DNA from: Acinetobacter vivianii
GTDB lineage: Bacteria; Pseudomonadota; Gammaproteobacteria; Pseudomonadales; Moraxellaceae
Assembly (NCBI RefSeq): GCF_014635885.1
Contig: NZ_BMDR01000004.1
Location: 406,926 to 470,925, forward strand
DNA: 64,000 bases
Reading direction: 5' to 3'
The notes beneath the pieces were generated by a model. That model did not search any database. It saw nothing but the letters and a program-made list of their open reading frames with translations, and had not been told where the DNA came from. Shown piece by piece: positions 52,781 to 61,559 of this stretch. The translations under genes and the position numbers were made by a program. Within the stretch, counting starts at the first letter, position 1, and every line of letters starts with the position of its first letter.

Positions 52781-53596
52781 ATGATGACACTGATTGAGCG
52801 TTTAACTCACTATCCAGTCAAAACCGTTGCCGTAAATGGCGCTGTGCAAGCTTATCGTGAAGCAGGTCAAGGCCAGCCGCTGATTTTGCTGCATGGAATT
52901 AGCTCAGGTTCAGCATCCTGGATTAATCAGTTGGAGACACTCAGTCAGTATTTTCATGTCATTGCCTGGGATGCACCGGGCTATGGTTTATCTGATGGCT
53001 TAAACACAGATCAACCCAATGCAGCCGATTATGCGGAGCGAGTATTGGGCTTGATGGATGCGTTGAACATTGCAAAAGCCGTTGTAATTGGACATTCATT
53101 GGGGGCCTTACAGGCCAGTGCGTTTGCCCATCTTTATCCTGAACGGGTACAGACCTTAGTGATTGCCAATGCAGCACAAGGTTATCAACGTTCCGATGAA
53201 GACACCAAAGCACAGGTTTATCAAAAACGCCCGAATATGTTGAAAAGCTTGGGCAATGCAGGCATGGCTGCCAGCCGTGGACCGCATTTGATTTATAAAC
53301 AGGAACCTCAGGCACTGGCTTTGGTCAGTGAAGTGATGGGGCAACTGACATTAGATGGTTTTACCCGAGCATCTTATTTGCTGGCGTATGACGAAATTCG
53401 AAATTATTTAACAGAACTTACTGTTCCTTGTGTGGTGATTGCGGGTGACAAGGATGGAATTACGCCTGCGCAAGCGATCAAGGAACTTGCGATAGAAATG
53501 CAATTGAGCCGATGTCATCTCATTACAGATGCAGGTCATCTGAGTTATGTCGATCAACCTGAACAGTTTAACGACATTGTTTTATCGGCACATTAA
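52781..53596 (+). CDS. Alpha/beta hydrolase
   Basis: 271-residue alpha/beta-fold hydrolase. Oxyanion strand LLHGISSGSASW, nucleophile Ser106 in IGHSLGAL, acid Asp225 (GDKDG), base His253 (AGHLSY). It resembles MhpC/BphD-type hydrolases that cleave meta-ring-fission products, and it follows an extradiol-type dioxygenase in the same cluster, so C-C hydrolysis of the ring-opened product is the leading guess. Lactone or ester hydrolysis is possible. ATG at 52781 or 52784. Confidence 0.87.
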   Translation: MMTLIERLTHYPVKTVAVNGAVQAYREAGQGQPLILLHGISSGSASWINQLETLSQYFHVIAWDAPGYGLSDGLNTDQPNAADYAERVLGLMDALNIAKAVVIGHSLGALQASAFAHLYPERVQTLVIANAAQGYQRSDEDTKAQVYQKRPNMLKSLGNAGMAASRGPHLIYKQEPQALALVSEVMGQLTLDGFTRASYLLAYDEIRNYLTELTVPCVVIAGDKDGITPAQAIKELAIEMQLSRCHLITDAGHLSYVDQPEQFNDIVLSAH

Positions 53597-53618
53597 GACT
53601 TAAACGAGAGATATGGAT

Positions 53619-54413
53619 ATGAGCTTCCAAGTTGAAGGAAAAGTAGCAGTTGTAACAGGTGGCTCGTCAGGCATTGGTTTGGCTGCAGTCGAAATTTTAG
53701 TTGCAGAAGGTGCCAAGGTGGCGTGGTGCGGTCGAGATGAGCAGCGTTTGGCAGCATCAAAATTGTATATTTTAGAAAAATATCCGCATGCCAACATCTT
53801 CACCAGTATTTGCAATGTTTTGGATAAAGAAGACGTAAAACGCTTTGCACAACAGGTCAATCAGAATCTGGGCAATGTCGACATGCTGATCAATAACGCA
53901 GGTCAGGGGCGTGTATCTAATTTTGAAAATACCCAAGACGAAGACTGGATGAAGGAAATTGAACTGAAGTATTTCAGTGTATTACATCCAGTACGTGCTT
54001 TCTTAAACGATTTAAAACATTCGGCATATGGGTCGATTACCAATGTGAATTCTTTGTTGGCACTGCAACCTGAACCGCACATGATTGCGACTTCATCTGC
54101 ACGTGCAGCATTGCTGAATTTAACTCATTCACTGGCGCATGAATTTACCCAGTACGGTGTTCGTGTCAATTCAATTCTTTTGGGCATGGTGGAATCAGCA
54201 CAGTGGAAACGCCGTTTTGAAACCCGTTCTGATCCAAATACAACATGGGAACAGTGGACAGGCAACATTGCCAAAAACCGTGGCATTCCAATGCAACGTT
54301 TGGGCAAGCCAGAAGAGCCAGCACGTGCCTTGGTGTTCCTAGCATCACCTTTAGCATCGTATACCACAGGTTCGACACTCGATGTCTCTGGTGGATTTAA
54401 CAAACATTTATAA
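53619..54413 (+). CDS. SDR with substituted active site
   Basis: 264-residue SDR-fold protein. The cofactor site is normal: TGGSSGIG (residues 13-20), NNAG (92-95). The catalytic Ser145 is present, but where YxxxK is expected the sequence is ATSSARAALLN, so the Tyr is Thr158 and the Lys is Arg162. ATG at 53619 has GAGAG 8 nt upstream, while 53613 has it only 2 nt away. It could use an unusual catalytic mechanism or no longer be a dehydrogenase. Downstream is the NadX-like gene, 9 nt away. Confidence 0.85.
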   Translation: MSFQVEGKVAVVTGGSSGIGLAAVEILVAEGAKVAWCGRDEQRLAASKLYILEKYPHANIFTSICNVLDKEDVKRFAQQVNQNLGNVDMLINNAGQGRVSNFENTQDEDWMKEIELKYFSVLHPVRAFLNDLKHSAYGSITNVNSLLALQPEPHMIATSSARAALLNLTHSLAHEFTQYGVRVNSILLGMVESAQWKRRFETRSDPNTTWEQWTGNIAKNRGIPMQRLGKPEEPARALVFLASPLASYTTGSTLDVSGGFNKHL

Positions 54414-54422
54414 GGTGTTCAC

Positions 54423-55214
54423 ATGAAGCAGTTGATGATGATTGGTTTTGGAGCGATGGCGGCAGAAGTGTATGCCCACATGCCACAAGACCTGCAACTT
54501 AAATGGATTGTGGTCCCTGCACGCAGTGTAGAAAAAGTACAGGCGCAGGTTGCGGCTGATGTGCAAGTGATTAGTTCAATCGAACAATGTCAGGGGACAC
54601 CTGATTATGTGATTGAAGTGGCAGGACAGGCTGCTGTGAAAGAACACGCGCAAAAAGTTCTAGAAAAAGGCTGGACCATTGGCCTGATTTCAGTAGGGAC
54701 TTTGGCGGATAACGAATTTTTAATTCAACTGAAAAAAACGGCAGAACAAAACGATGCGCATCTGCATTTATTGGCAGGTGCAATTGCCGGGATAGATGGG
54801 ATCTCTGCGGCCAAAGAAGGCGGTCTGGAAAAGGTCACCTATAAAGGCTGTAAGAGTCCAAAAAGCTGGCGTGGTAGCTATGCGGAACAGTTGGTTGACC
54901 TCGATCAGGTTAGCGAAGCAACGGTTTTCTTCCGTGGCACAGCAAGAGAAGCAGCTTTGAAGTTTCCAGCCAATGCCAATGTGGCAGCAACGATTGCACT
55001 GGCAGGACTAGGTATGGATAACACTATGGTCGAGCTGACGGTTGATCCGAGCATCAACAAAAACAAGCACACCATTGTGGCAGAAGGTGTATTCGGTGAA
55101 ATGACCATTGAACTGGTCGGTGTGCCATTGGCGAGTAATCCAAAAACCTCAACCTTGGCTGCATTAAGTGTGATTCGCGCTTGCCGCAATAGTGTTGAAG
55201 CAATTCAGATTTAA
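54423..55214 (+). CDS. L-aspartate dehydrogenase (NadX)-like protein
   Basis: 263-residue dehydrogenase. Rossmann motif GFGAMA (residues 8-13), GQAAVKEHA, SVGTLAD, KFPANANVAATIALAGLGMD (about 187-206), DP-x5-NKHTI with the catalytic His, and NPKTS are the NadX signatures. NadX oxidises L-aspartate to iminoaspartate for NAD synthesis or breakdown; no nadA or nadC is nearby. Here it is embedded between SDR and ALDH genes (9 and 12 nt away), so it probably acts on a pathway intermediate with an amino or hydroxy acid group. Confidence 0.85.
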   Translation: MKQLMMIGFGAMAAEVYAHMPQDLQLKWIVVPARSVEKVQAQVAADVQVISSIEQCQGTPDYVIEVAGQAAVKEHAQKVLEKGWTIGLISVGTLADNEFLIQLKKTAEQNDAHLHLLAGAIAGIDGISAAKEGGLEKVTYKGCKSPKSWRGSYAEQLVDLDQVSEATVFFRGTAREAALKFPANANVAATIALAGLGMDNTMVELTVDPSINKNKHTIVAEGVFGEMTIELVGVPLASNPKTSTLAALSVIRACRNSVEAIQI

Positions 55215-55226
55215 AAGGATTTGATG

Positions 55227-56693
55227 ATGGTAAAGGAAATTTATATCGCAGGTGAATGGCGATTAGGTAAAGGCGCTACGATTCAAAGTTTATTTCCAGC
55301 AGATCAATCGGTGAATGCTGAAATTTCAACGGCGAGTCTGGAAGATGTCAATGAAGCTATTGAAAAGGCAGATGCGGCTTGGCGTAAAGCTGAGTGGCGC
55401 AACAGCATGCCGCATGAACGTGCCCGTATTTTATATAAAGTAGCAGACATTATTGAAGCGCGTGTAGATGAACTTTCAAAGTTGCAAACTCGTGATAATG
55501 GCAAGCCCTTGGCTGAAACTCGTGCCTTGACCATGAGTGCGGCAGCAACAGCGCGTTATGTAGCAGCTGCCTGCGAAACCTTGAATGACGAGTTGACCAC
55601 GCAACGTGCCGCAGATTTCATGACCATGAGCGTGCATGAACCAGTGGGCGTGGTCGCTGCAATTACCCCGTGGAACTCGCCGATTGCCAGTGAAGTACAG
55701 AAATTGGCACCTGCACTTGCGGGCGGTAATGCAGTGATTCTAAAACCTGCGGAAGTGACTTCTTTGATTGCATTGGAACTCGCAAAAATCTTTGAAGAAG
55801 CGGGTTTACCGAAAGGTTTGCTCAGTGTATTGGTCGGACGCGGTTCTGTGATTGGTGATGCAATCGTAAAGCATCCTTTGGTACGTAAGATTTCATTTAC
55901 GGGTGGAACCACCACAGGTCGTCATTTGGCACATTTAGCAGCCGATAAACTGATCACAACCTCTTTAGAACTTGGTGGAAAATCACCAACGATTGTATTG
56001 CCAGATGCAGATATTGAACTGGCAGCCAAAGGTGTGGCTTACGGTATTTTTAGTTCGGCTGGACAAGCCTGTATTGCAGGTTCGCGCCTGTTTGTACACA
56101 GCAGTATCTATGATCAATTTCTCAGTCGTCTGGTTGAAATCACCAAAGGCTTGCGTGTTGGGCACCCTGAAACCGCAGGCGTACATCTCGGCTCTTTGAT
56201 TAACCCGAAGCATTTGGCTTCTGTCGATGACTATGTACAGCTCGCGAAACAAGAAGGTGGACAAGTCCTTGTGGGTGGTCATGCCTTAACCGAAGGTGAG
56301 TTTGCCAAAGGTAGCTATTACTTACCAACCATTATTACAGGCTTAAGTAATTCAGCACAAACCTGTCAGGAAGAGATTTTTGGTCCTGTGCTGGTGGTGA
56401 TGAAATATGACGATGAACAAGATTTGCTTGCACAAGCCAATGACAGTTGTTTTGGTCTTGCCGCAGGCATCTGGACTGAAAACTATCGTAAGGCATGGCA
56501 AATTGCTCGTGCTTTAGAAGTGGGTACGGTCTGGATCAATACCTATAAAAAATTCTCGATTTCAGCGCCATTTGGTGGCTTTAAAGAAAGTGGTATCGGG
56601 CGTGAAAAAGGTCGTTTAGGCATTTTGTCTTACATGCAACAAAAAAGCATCTATATGGGATTAAGCGAGCAGCCAAATCCTTGGGCGAATTAA
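55227..56693 (+). CDS. NAD(P)-dependent aldehyde dehydrogenase
   Basis: 488-residue ALDH. ITPWNSP (Asn150), FTGGTTTGRHL, LELGGKSP with Glu248, and the catalytic Cys282 in GQACIAGSR are all intact. AAAAGGA is 7 nt before the ATG at 55227; ATG 55224 is 4 nt away. It oxidises an aldehyde to acid, likely the one produced by the ThDP enzyme encoded next. Confidence 0.9.
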   Translation: MVKEIYIAGEWRLGKGATIQSLFPADQSVNAEISTASLEDVNEAIEKADAAWRKAEWRNSMPHERARILYKVADIIEARVDELSKLQTRDNGKPLAETRALTMSAAATARYVAAACETLNDELTTQRAADFMTMSVHEPVGVVAAITPWNSPIASEVQKLAPALAGGNAVILKPAEVTSLIALELAKIFEEAGLPKGLLSVLVGRGSVIGDAIVKHPLVRKISFTGGTTTGRHLAHLAADKLITTSLELGGKSPTIVLPDADIELAAKGVAYGIFSSAGQACIAGSRLFVHSSIYDQFLSRLVEITKGLRVGHPETAGVHLGSLINPKHLASVDDYVQLAKQEGGQVLVGGHALTEGEFAKGSYYLPTIITGLSNSAQTCQEEIFGPVLVVMKYDDEQDLLAQANDSCFGLAAGIWTENYRKAWQIARALEVGTVWINTYKKFSISAPFGGFKESGIGREKGRLGILSYMQQKSIYMGLSEQPNPWAN

Positions 56694-56731
56694 TACATTC
56701 ATGGAATGAACAGTTTTTGAGGAATATACAA

Positions 56732-58372
56732 ATGACAGAACGTGTAAATGTCGGCGAAGCCATCGCCCGTGTTTTAGAAGCACACCAAGTAGACAGTATT
56801 TATGGTGTGATCTCGATCCATAACTTGCCGATTGCTGATGCAGTTGGTCGCCGTGAAAAAATCCGTTTTGTGGCGGCACGCGGTGAAGCCGGTGCGGTCA
56901 CGATGGCAGATGGTCACTCTCGTTTTAAAGGACTTGGTGTGGCGCTTACCAGTACTGGCGCGGGTGCAGGTAATGCAGTCGGTTCACTGATCGAAGCAAT
57001 GAATGCAGGTAGTCCTGTATTGCATTTAACCGGGCAAGTGGAACGTGAATATCTGGATCGTGATGCCAGCTTTATTCATGAAACCAAAGATCAGCTGACT
57101 TTTTTACGTGCATCAAGCAAAGCTGCATTTCGTATCACCAGTCCTGACAATGCGGTGGGTGTGATCCGTGAAGCAATTCGTGTAGCCACTACAGTACCGA
57201 TGGGGCCAGTGAGCGTTGAGTTACCGATTGATGTGCAAGCAGCAGAAATCGATTTGCCACTGAACTTGGGGCCAGTAAAAGCCCTTGAATTGCCACAAGC
57301 TGAACAGGTCGAAGTCGACTTAATTATTGAAGAACTGAAAAAAGCCAAACGCCCAGTGTTCTGGATCGGTGGTGGTACGTTGAATAGCGTTGCAGAAGTC
57401 AAAGCTATTGCTGATCTTGGGATTCCTGTGGTGTCATCAACACATGCGCGTGGCGTGTTGGCCGATGATCATCCACGTAGCTTAGGCGCATTCCATAACT
57501 CGGCTGGTGTTGAGCAGTTACTTAAAGATGCTGATCTATTAGTAGTGGTGGGTTCACGTTTACGTAGTAATGAAACCAAGACTTATTCAGTGCAATTCCC
57601 TGACAATATTATCCAGATTGATGCCAATCCAGTCGCACAACAGCGTAATTATAAAGTTCGTAATTTCATTTGTGGTGATGCCAAAGATGTGCTGCAACGT
57701 GTATTGACGGGCCTGCAAGGTATCTCAAAAGTTGACGCAGATTATGATGCAGCTGTGGTTCAGGCCAAACAGGCGGCAATAGATGCGCTACGTACTCAGT
57801 TAGATCAATATGCCTTGATTTGTGATCACTTACGTGCTGCATTACCGCAAGATGGCATTTTTGTACGTGACATTACCATGTCAGGTAGCACTTGGGGCAG
57901 CCGTTTATTTCTAGTACAGGCGCCAAACCAGAATATTCATTCTCTAGCAGGTGCAATTGGTCTAGGTCTGGCAACTGCGATTGGTGCTTCGATTGCCAAT
58001 CCTGACAAGAAAGTGATTGGCTTGGTGGGTGATGGCGGTTTGATGTTAGGTATCGGCGAAATCGCAACCATGGCGCAAGAAAATACCAATATGGTGCTGA
58101 TGATCATGAATGATGGTGGTTATGGCGTGATGCGCGGTATTCAAAATAACTACTTCGGTGGTCGCCAGTATTTCAATGAATTGCATACCCCAGACTATAA
58201 AGTCTTAGGCGAAGCAATGGGGGTGAAGAGCTGGAAAGTGGGCAGTGCGGATGAATTTAAGACCGTGATTCAGGAAGCGGTTGATTTCAAAGGTCCAAGC
58301 GTAATTGAACTAGATATGAAGTCAATTGGACCATTGAACTTTGCAGGGCCACCACAGAAAAAACTGTACTAA
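56732..58372 (+). CDS. ThDP-dependent decarboxylase-type enzyme
   Basis: 546-residue member of the acetolactate synthase/benzoylformate decarboxylase family. The N-terminal cofactor-activating Glu52 is in RGEAGAVTMADGHSR; the ThDP/Mg motif spans GDGG (433-436) to NDGGYG (460-465). ATG at 56732 follows GAGGAAT; the frame opens at 56681 inside the ALDH stop. With the ALDH before it, decarboxylation of a 2-oxo acid to an aldehyde and then oxidation to an acid is a coherent module. Carboligation is an alternative. Confidence 0.88.
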   Translation: MTERVNVGEAIARVLEAHQVDSIYGVISIHNLPIADAVGRREKIRFVAARGEAGAVTMADGHSRFKGLGVALTSTGAGAGNAVGSLIEAMNAGSPVLHLTGQVEREYLDRDASFIHETKDQLTFLRASSKAAFRITSPDNAVGVIREAIRVATTVPMGPVSVELPIDVQAAEIDLPLNLGPVKALELPQAEQVEVDLIIEELKKAKRPVFWIGGGTLNSVAEVKAIADLGIPVVSSTHARGVLADDHPRSLGAFHNSAGVEQLLKDADLLVVVGSRLRSNETKTYSVQFPDNIIQIDANPVAQQRNYKVRNFICGDAKDVLQRVLTGLQGISKVDADYDAAVVQAKQAAIDALRTQLDQYALICDHLRAALPQDGIFVRDITMSGSTWGSRLFLVQAPNQNIHSLAGAIGLGLATAIGASIANPDKKVIGLVGDGGLMLGIGEIATMAQENTNMVLMIMNDGGYGVMRGIQNNYFGGRQYFNELHTPDYKVLGEAMGVKSWKVGSADEFKTVIQEAVDFKGPSVIELDMKSIGPLNFAGPPQKKLY

Positions 58373-58410
58373 TCCCGCTGAGCATTGGCAGTCGGTGCTG
58401 ATGTGAAGAC

Positions 58411-58444
58411 CGCTTTATGGGCAAATTTTTTTGTCCATAAAGCG
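58411..58444 (+). other. Stem-loop between ThDP gene and porin
   Basis: Perfect 10-bp stem (58411-58420 with 58435-58444) with the T7 run inside the 14-nt loop instead of after it. Possible partial terminator or mRNA end. Confidence 0.6.
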
Positions 58445-58455
58445 ATAAAAACTAT

Positions 58456-58471
58456 GTTTTATAGGTAAAAC
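58456..58471. promoter_or_regulatory. AT palindrome, putative IclR operator site 3
   Basis: GTTTTATAGGTAAAAC matches site 2 (46241-46256) in 13 of 16 bases with both 6-bp arms conserved, 50 bp before the porin ATG. Confidence 0.6.
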
Positions 58472-58521
58472 AAAAAAGCTAGCCAACAGGATCGTTGGAA
58501 CAAAAACCAAGGAATCAAGAG

Positions 58522-59715
58522 ATGAAAAAGACCTCTATAGCCATGCTATTTGCTGCATTGTATTTGGGTAGCAGTTCAAATGTATTTGCACAAAGCTCAG
58601 CCCTAGAATGGAAAAGTGAAGACGGTACGGATTCAGTACAAGTCGGTGGTGTGGTGCGACTCAATCAGCGTTATGAAAATTGGGAAGGGCCGAATGGTGG
58701 ATTCGGTAAGCTGTATTTCGATATTTTTCGGGTGGATTTAAAAGGCAAATTTGATGATGCCTATTTTAATGCCAGTTATCTGTTTCAAGATCAGGAAAAG
58801 CGTTCGGTCGAGAAAGCCTATGTCGGCTATAACCTAGATGAAAATAACAGTATAGAAGCAGGTTTTGTCTATAAACCTTTTGCGATCTATCCCTATCCGC
58901 AGAATGGCTGGACATACCATATTCCATTCTTCCTCGGCTACGGCAATAACGTTGCGCCAGGTTTGAACTGGAATTTTCATAACAAGGACTGGGATGTAAA
59001 ACTCGGCTATTATCCGCAAATGCTGGAGACCAGTCTGCGTTACTCGCCTGAAAGTGCAACCTATGACGATCTTTCAGAAAATGCTTTCCCGAATCAGAAA
59101 GCCTATCAAAACGAAAAGCGTCATCAATTTAATACCCGTATTGTACGCAAGCTGGAAACCGAATTCGGTAAGCAAGAGTTTGGCGTTTCAGGTGCGATTG
59201 CGCAATTGCATAATAAAACGACTGATAAAAATGGTCAGTATTATGCGGTAGGCCTACATACCGATAATAATTACAAACGCTTTAATTTACAAAGTTCTGT
59301 GATTCATTATCAATATGATGCCAAAAACCCAGATGGGGTTAGTAATGATGTGACCTTGATGGGCAATAATGGATTTACACCTGCATATTTCATTGCTTCG
59401 GAAGCCACTGTTGCCAGTTTAAACCTTGCTTATACCTTGCCTGTGCAGGATATGGGTAAACTCAAAGCCATCCGTTTCTATAATGACTATAGCTATATGG
59501 ACAAGAAGCGTGATGATTGGTCAGCTTCACAAATGAATACCACAGGGATGATGTTTATTGCTTCGCCATTTATGGTATGGGCCGATTACACTTGGGGTAA
59601 AAACTCCAATATCATTGGTGGGGCTTCAAATGCTACAGGCTATACCTCAACCGTTTCGCCGTATAGTGACCAATGGCTTTACCGCATCAATTTAAATATT
59701 GGATTTAGTTTTTAA
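58522..59715 (+). CDS. Outer-membrane porin of the Rieske cluster
   Basis: 397-residue beta-barrel protein. Signal peptide at residues 1-24 (hydrophobic core MLFAALYLG, cleavage after VFA), then alternating strands ending in LNIGFSF with terminal Phe. It has no N-terminal coiled coil, so it is not of the DcaP type; it looks more like the OprP/phosphate-selective porin-type folds. ATG at 58522 follows AAGGAATC. It has its own operator copy upstream and a terminator after it. Probably passes the pathway substrate through the outer membrane. Confidence 0.85.
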   Translation: MKKTSIAMLFAALYLGSSSNVFAQSSALEWKSEDGTDSVQVGGVVRLNQRYENWEGPNGGFGKLYFDIFRVDLKGKFDDAYFNASYLFQDQEKRSVEKAYVGYNLDENNSIEAGFVYKPFAIYPYPQNGWTYHIPFFLGYGNNVAPGLNWNFHNKDWDVKLGYYPQMLETSLRYSPESATYDDLSENAFPNQKAYQNEKRHQFNTRIVRKLETEFGKQEFGVSGAIAQLHNKTTDKNGQYYAVGLHTDNNYKRFNLQSSVIHYQYDAKNPDGVSNDVTLMGNNGFTPAYFIASEATVASLNLAYTLPVQDMGKLKAIRFYNDYSYMDKKRDDWSASQMNTTGMMFIASPFMVWADYTWGKNSNIIGGASNATGYTSTVSPYSDQWLYRINLNIGFSF

Positions 59716-59734
59716 AGCATTTCCGATCTTATCT

Positions 59735-59768
59735 AAAAGGGCAAATCGAAAGGTTTGCTCTTTTTATT
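59735..59768 (+). terminator. Terminator after the porin
   Basis: 11-bp stem with one GU pair (59735-59745 with 59754-59764), 8-nt loop, T-rich tail. Ends the cluster. Confidence 0.88.
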
Positions 59769-59805
59769 TTAAGGATCATTTGAGTTTTTGATTCACGCTA
59801 ACGAT

Positions 59806-60666
59806 TTAATTTTCTGTTTTGGACATTTCAAAACGTCTTTGCAGTACAGCGGTCATTTGCTCCACCAGCTTTGCCACCAAACCGTCCTTATCCCAAGCAT
59901 AGATCGAAACTGTCATCGGATTAGCCTTACCTAATGGAAGATATTCACGTACCCGATAGCCTTTGGTAGTTGCAACAGGCAGTAGCGACAGGCCGAGTCC
60001 AGTTTCGACGCCGACCAGTACGCTGGCTAAACTATTGCTGGTAAAGGCAATATACCAATGTCGCCGTTCACGTTCGATTCGTTCAAACATGTCTTCCCGA
60101 TATAGCCCACCTTGTGGAAAGGTCACCAGTGGAATCGGATCTGACCAGTTTCCGCCATGATCAATACTTTCAAACCAAGCCATTTCTTCAGGGAAAGTCG
60201 CATGATGATCCGCGCTGGCAAGGGTTTCTTTGACAATGACCAGATCAAATTGTCCATTTCGATAGCCTTCCATCAGATCACGGCTCAGTCCTGCGGTCAC
60301 ATCAAGGCGAATACTCCGATGCTGTTTGCTAAATGCACTTAATGCCAGCGCCATATCGGTATTCATAATATCTTCGGGTAAGCCGATATGAATCGGGATG
60401 GTGCCCGTCGGATCACCGAGCACATTTTGTGCCTCTTGCTGAAGTGCCAGAATACGTCGAGCATAGCTAATCAGATATTCGCCTGCGCTGGTGAGTTGCA
60501 GTGGTCGGGCATTTCGATCAATCAATTGTTTGCCCACAGCTTGTTCCAGTCTTGCCAATTGCTGACTGACTGTCGACTGCGTCATGTGCAAGCGTTCTGC
60601 CGCTAAAGTAAAACTGCCCGCTTCAATAATCGTGACAAAGGCGCGTAACAAGCGTGGATCAAACAT
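59806..60666 (-). CDS. LysR family transcriptional regulator
   Basis: 286-residue LysR protein. HTH FTLAAERLHMTQSTVSQQLARLEQAVGKQLI (about residues 18-48) and effector domain. Convergent with the porin. Its own promoter faces the ankyrin gene across a 214-bp gap, so it may regulate the ankyrin-deaminase-MFS genes rather than the Rieske cluster, which already has an IclR gene. Target unknown. Confidence 0.87.
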   Translation of the reverse strand: MFDPRLLRAFVTIIEAGSFTLAAERLHMTQSTVSQQLARLEQAVGKQLIDRNARPLQLTSAGEYLISYARRILALQQEAQNVLGDPTGTIPIHIGLPEDIMNTDMALALSAFSKQHRSIRLDVTAGLSRDLMEGYRNGQFDLVIVKETLASADHHATFPEEMAWFESIDHGGNWSDPIPLVTFPQGGLYREDMFERIERERRHWYIAFTSNSLASVLVGVETGLGLSLLPVATTKGYRVREYLPLGKANPMTVSIYAWDKDGLVAKLVEQMTAVLQRRFEMSKTEN

Positions 60667-60880
60667 CGCAATAACTCATTGTTTGGAATTATTTTTCCAT
60701 TTAAGACTTAAATGGCTATTCATTATCTTAATACATTTGATTCAATAATTTAATTTTTAAATAGTTATGAATCTCGTTATGCTCAAGTCACAAATTGATT
60801 GATTGCAAGGATGACATCACTACAACTCAAAGCGTTGTCTGCATCTCGCTGTCTTTTCGGTATTTGCATGGAGGAAGTCG

Positions 60881-61549
60881 ATGAACAAGTCCCTAATCGC
60901 TGCTGCTTTGGTGATGACATTATCCGCATGCGGTTATGCAAGCTCAGGAGATCCAATGCACAATGATGCGTTACGTCAGGCTGCGGCACAAAATGATGTG
61001 GCCCAAATCGAGCAATTGTTGCCTAAAACTGCCCAAATCGATGCGCGCGACTCGTCGGGCTCAACCGCACTGATGATTGCGACACGAGCCAACAATATTC
61101 AGGCTGCGCAAGCTTTGATTCAGGCTGGAGCTGATGTCAATGCCAAAGATAATATTCAGGACAGTCCTTATCTTTATGCGGGTGCAAGAGGACATTTAGA
61201 GATTTTGAAAATGACGTTGCAACATGGCGCAGACCTGAAAAGTACCAATCGATATGGCGGTACAGCATTGATTCCTGCAGCTGAGCGGGGTCATGTCGAA
61301 ACGGTTAAAACACTGATTGCAGCAGGCGTAAAGATTGATCATGTCAACAATCTGGGTTGGACTGCATTGTTGGAAGCCATCATGTTAGGCAATGGTGATA
61401 AGCAATATCAGCAAATCGTCGACCTTCTAATTCAGGCAGGTGCCAATGTCAATCTCGCTGATCGTGAAGGGGTAACGCCATTGGCTCATGCTCAGGCACG
61501 CGGTTACAAGACGATTGAAAATGTATTATTGGCGGCTGGTGCAAAATAA
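60881..61549 (+). CDS. Ankyrin-repeat lipoprotein
   Basis: 222 residues. Lipobox LSAC with Cys17 after a short hydrophobic signal, so it is a lipoprotein probably anchored in the periplasm. Five ankyrin repeats of about 33 residues follow, each with the G-TAL--A-- pattern (SGSTALMIATRANN, RYGGTALIPAAERGH, LGWTALLEAIM). GGAGGAAG is an excellent ribosome-binding site. Such proteins bind a protein partner; the partner is not visible. The deaminase gene follows 10 nt downstream. Confidence 0.87.
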   Translation: MNKSLIAAALVMTLSACGYASSGDPMHNDALRQAAAQNDVAQIEQLLPKTAQIDARDSSGSTALMIATRANNIQAAQALIQAGADVNAKDNIQDSPYLYAGARGHLEILKMTLQHGADLKSTNRYGGTALIPAAERGHVETVKTLIAAGVKIDHVNNLGWTALLEAIMLGNGDKQYQQIVDLLIQAGANVNLADREGVTPLAHAQARGYKTIENVLLAAGAK

Positions 61550-61559
61550 GGCTGAGAGT

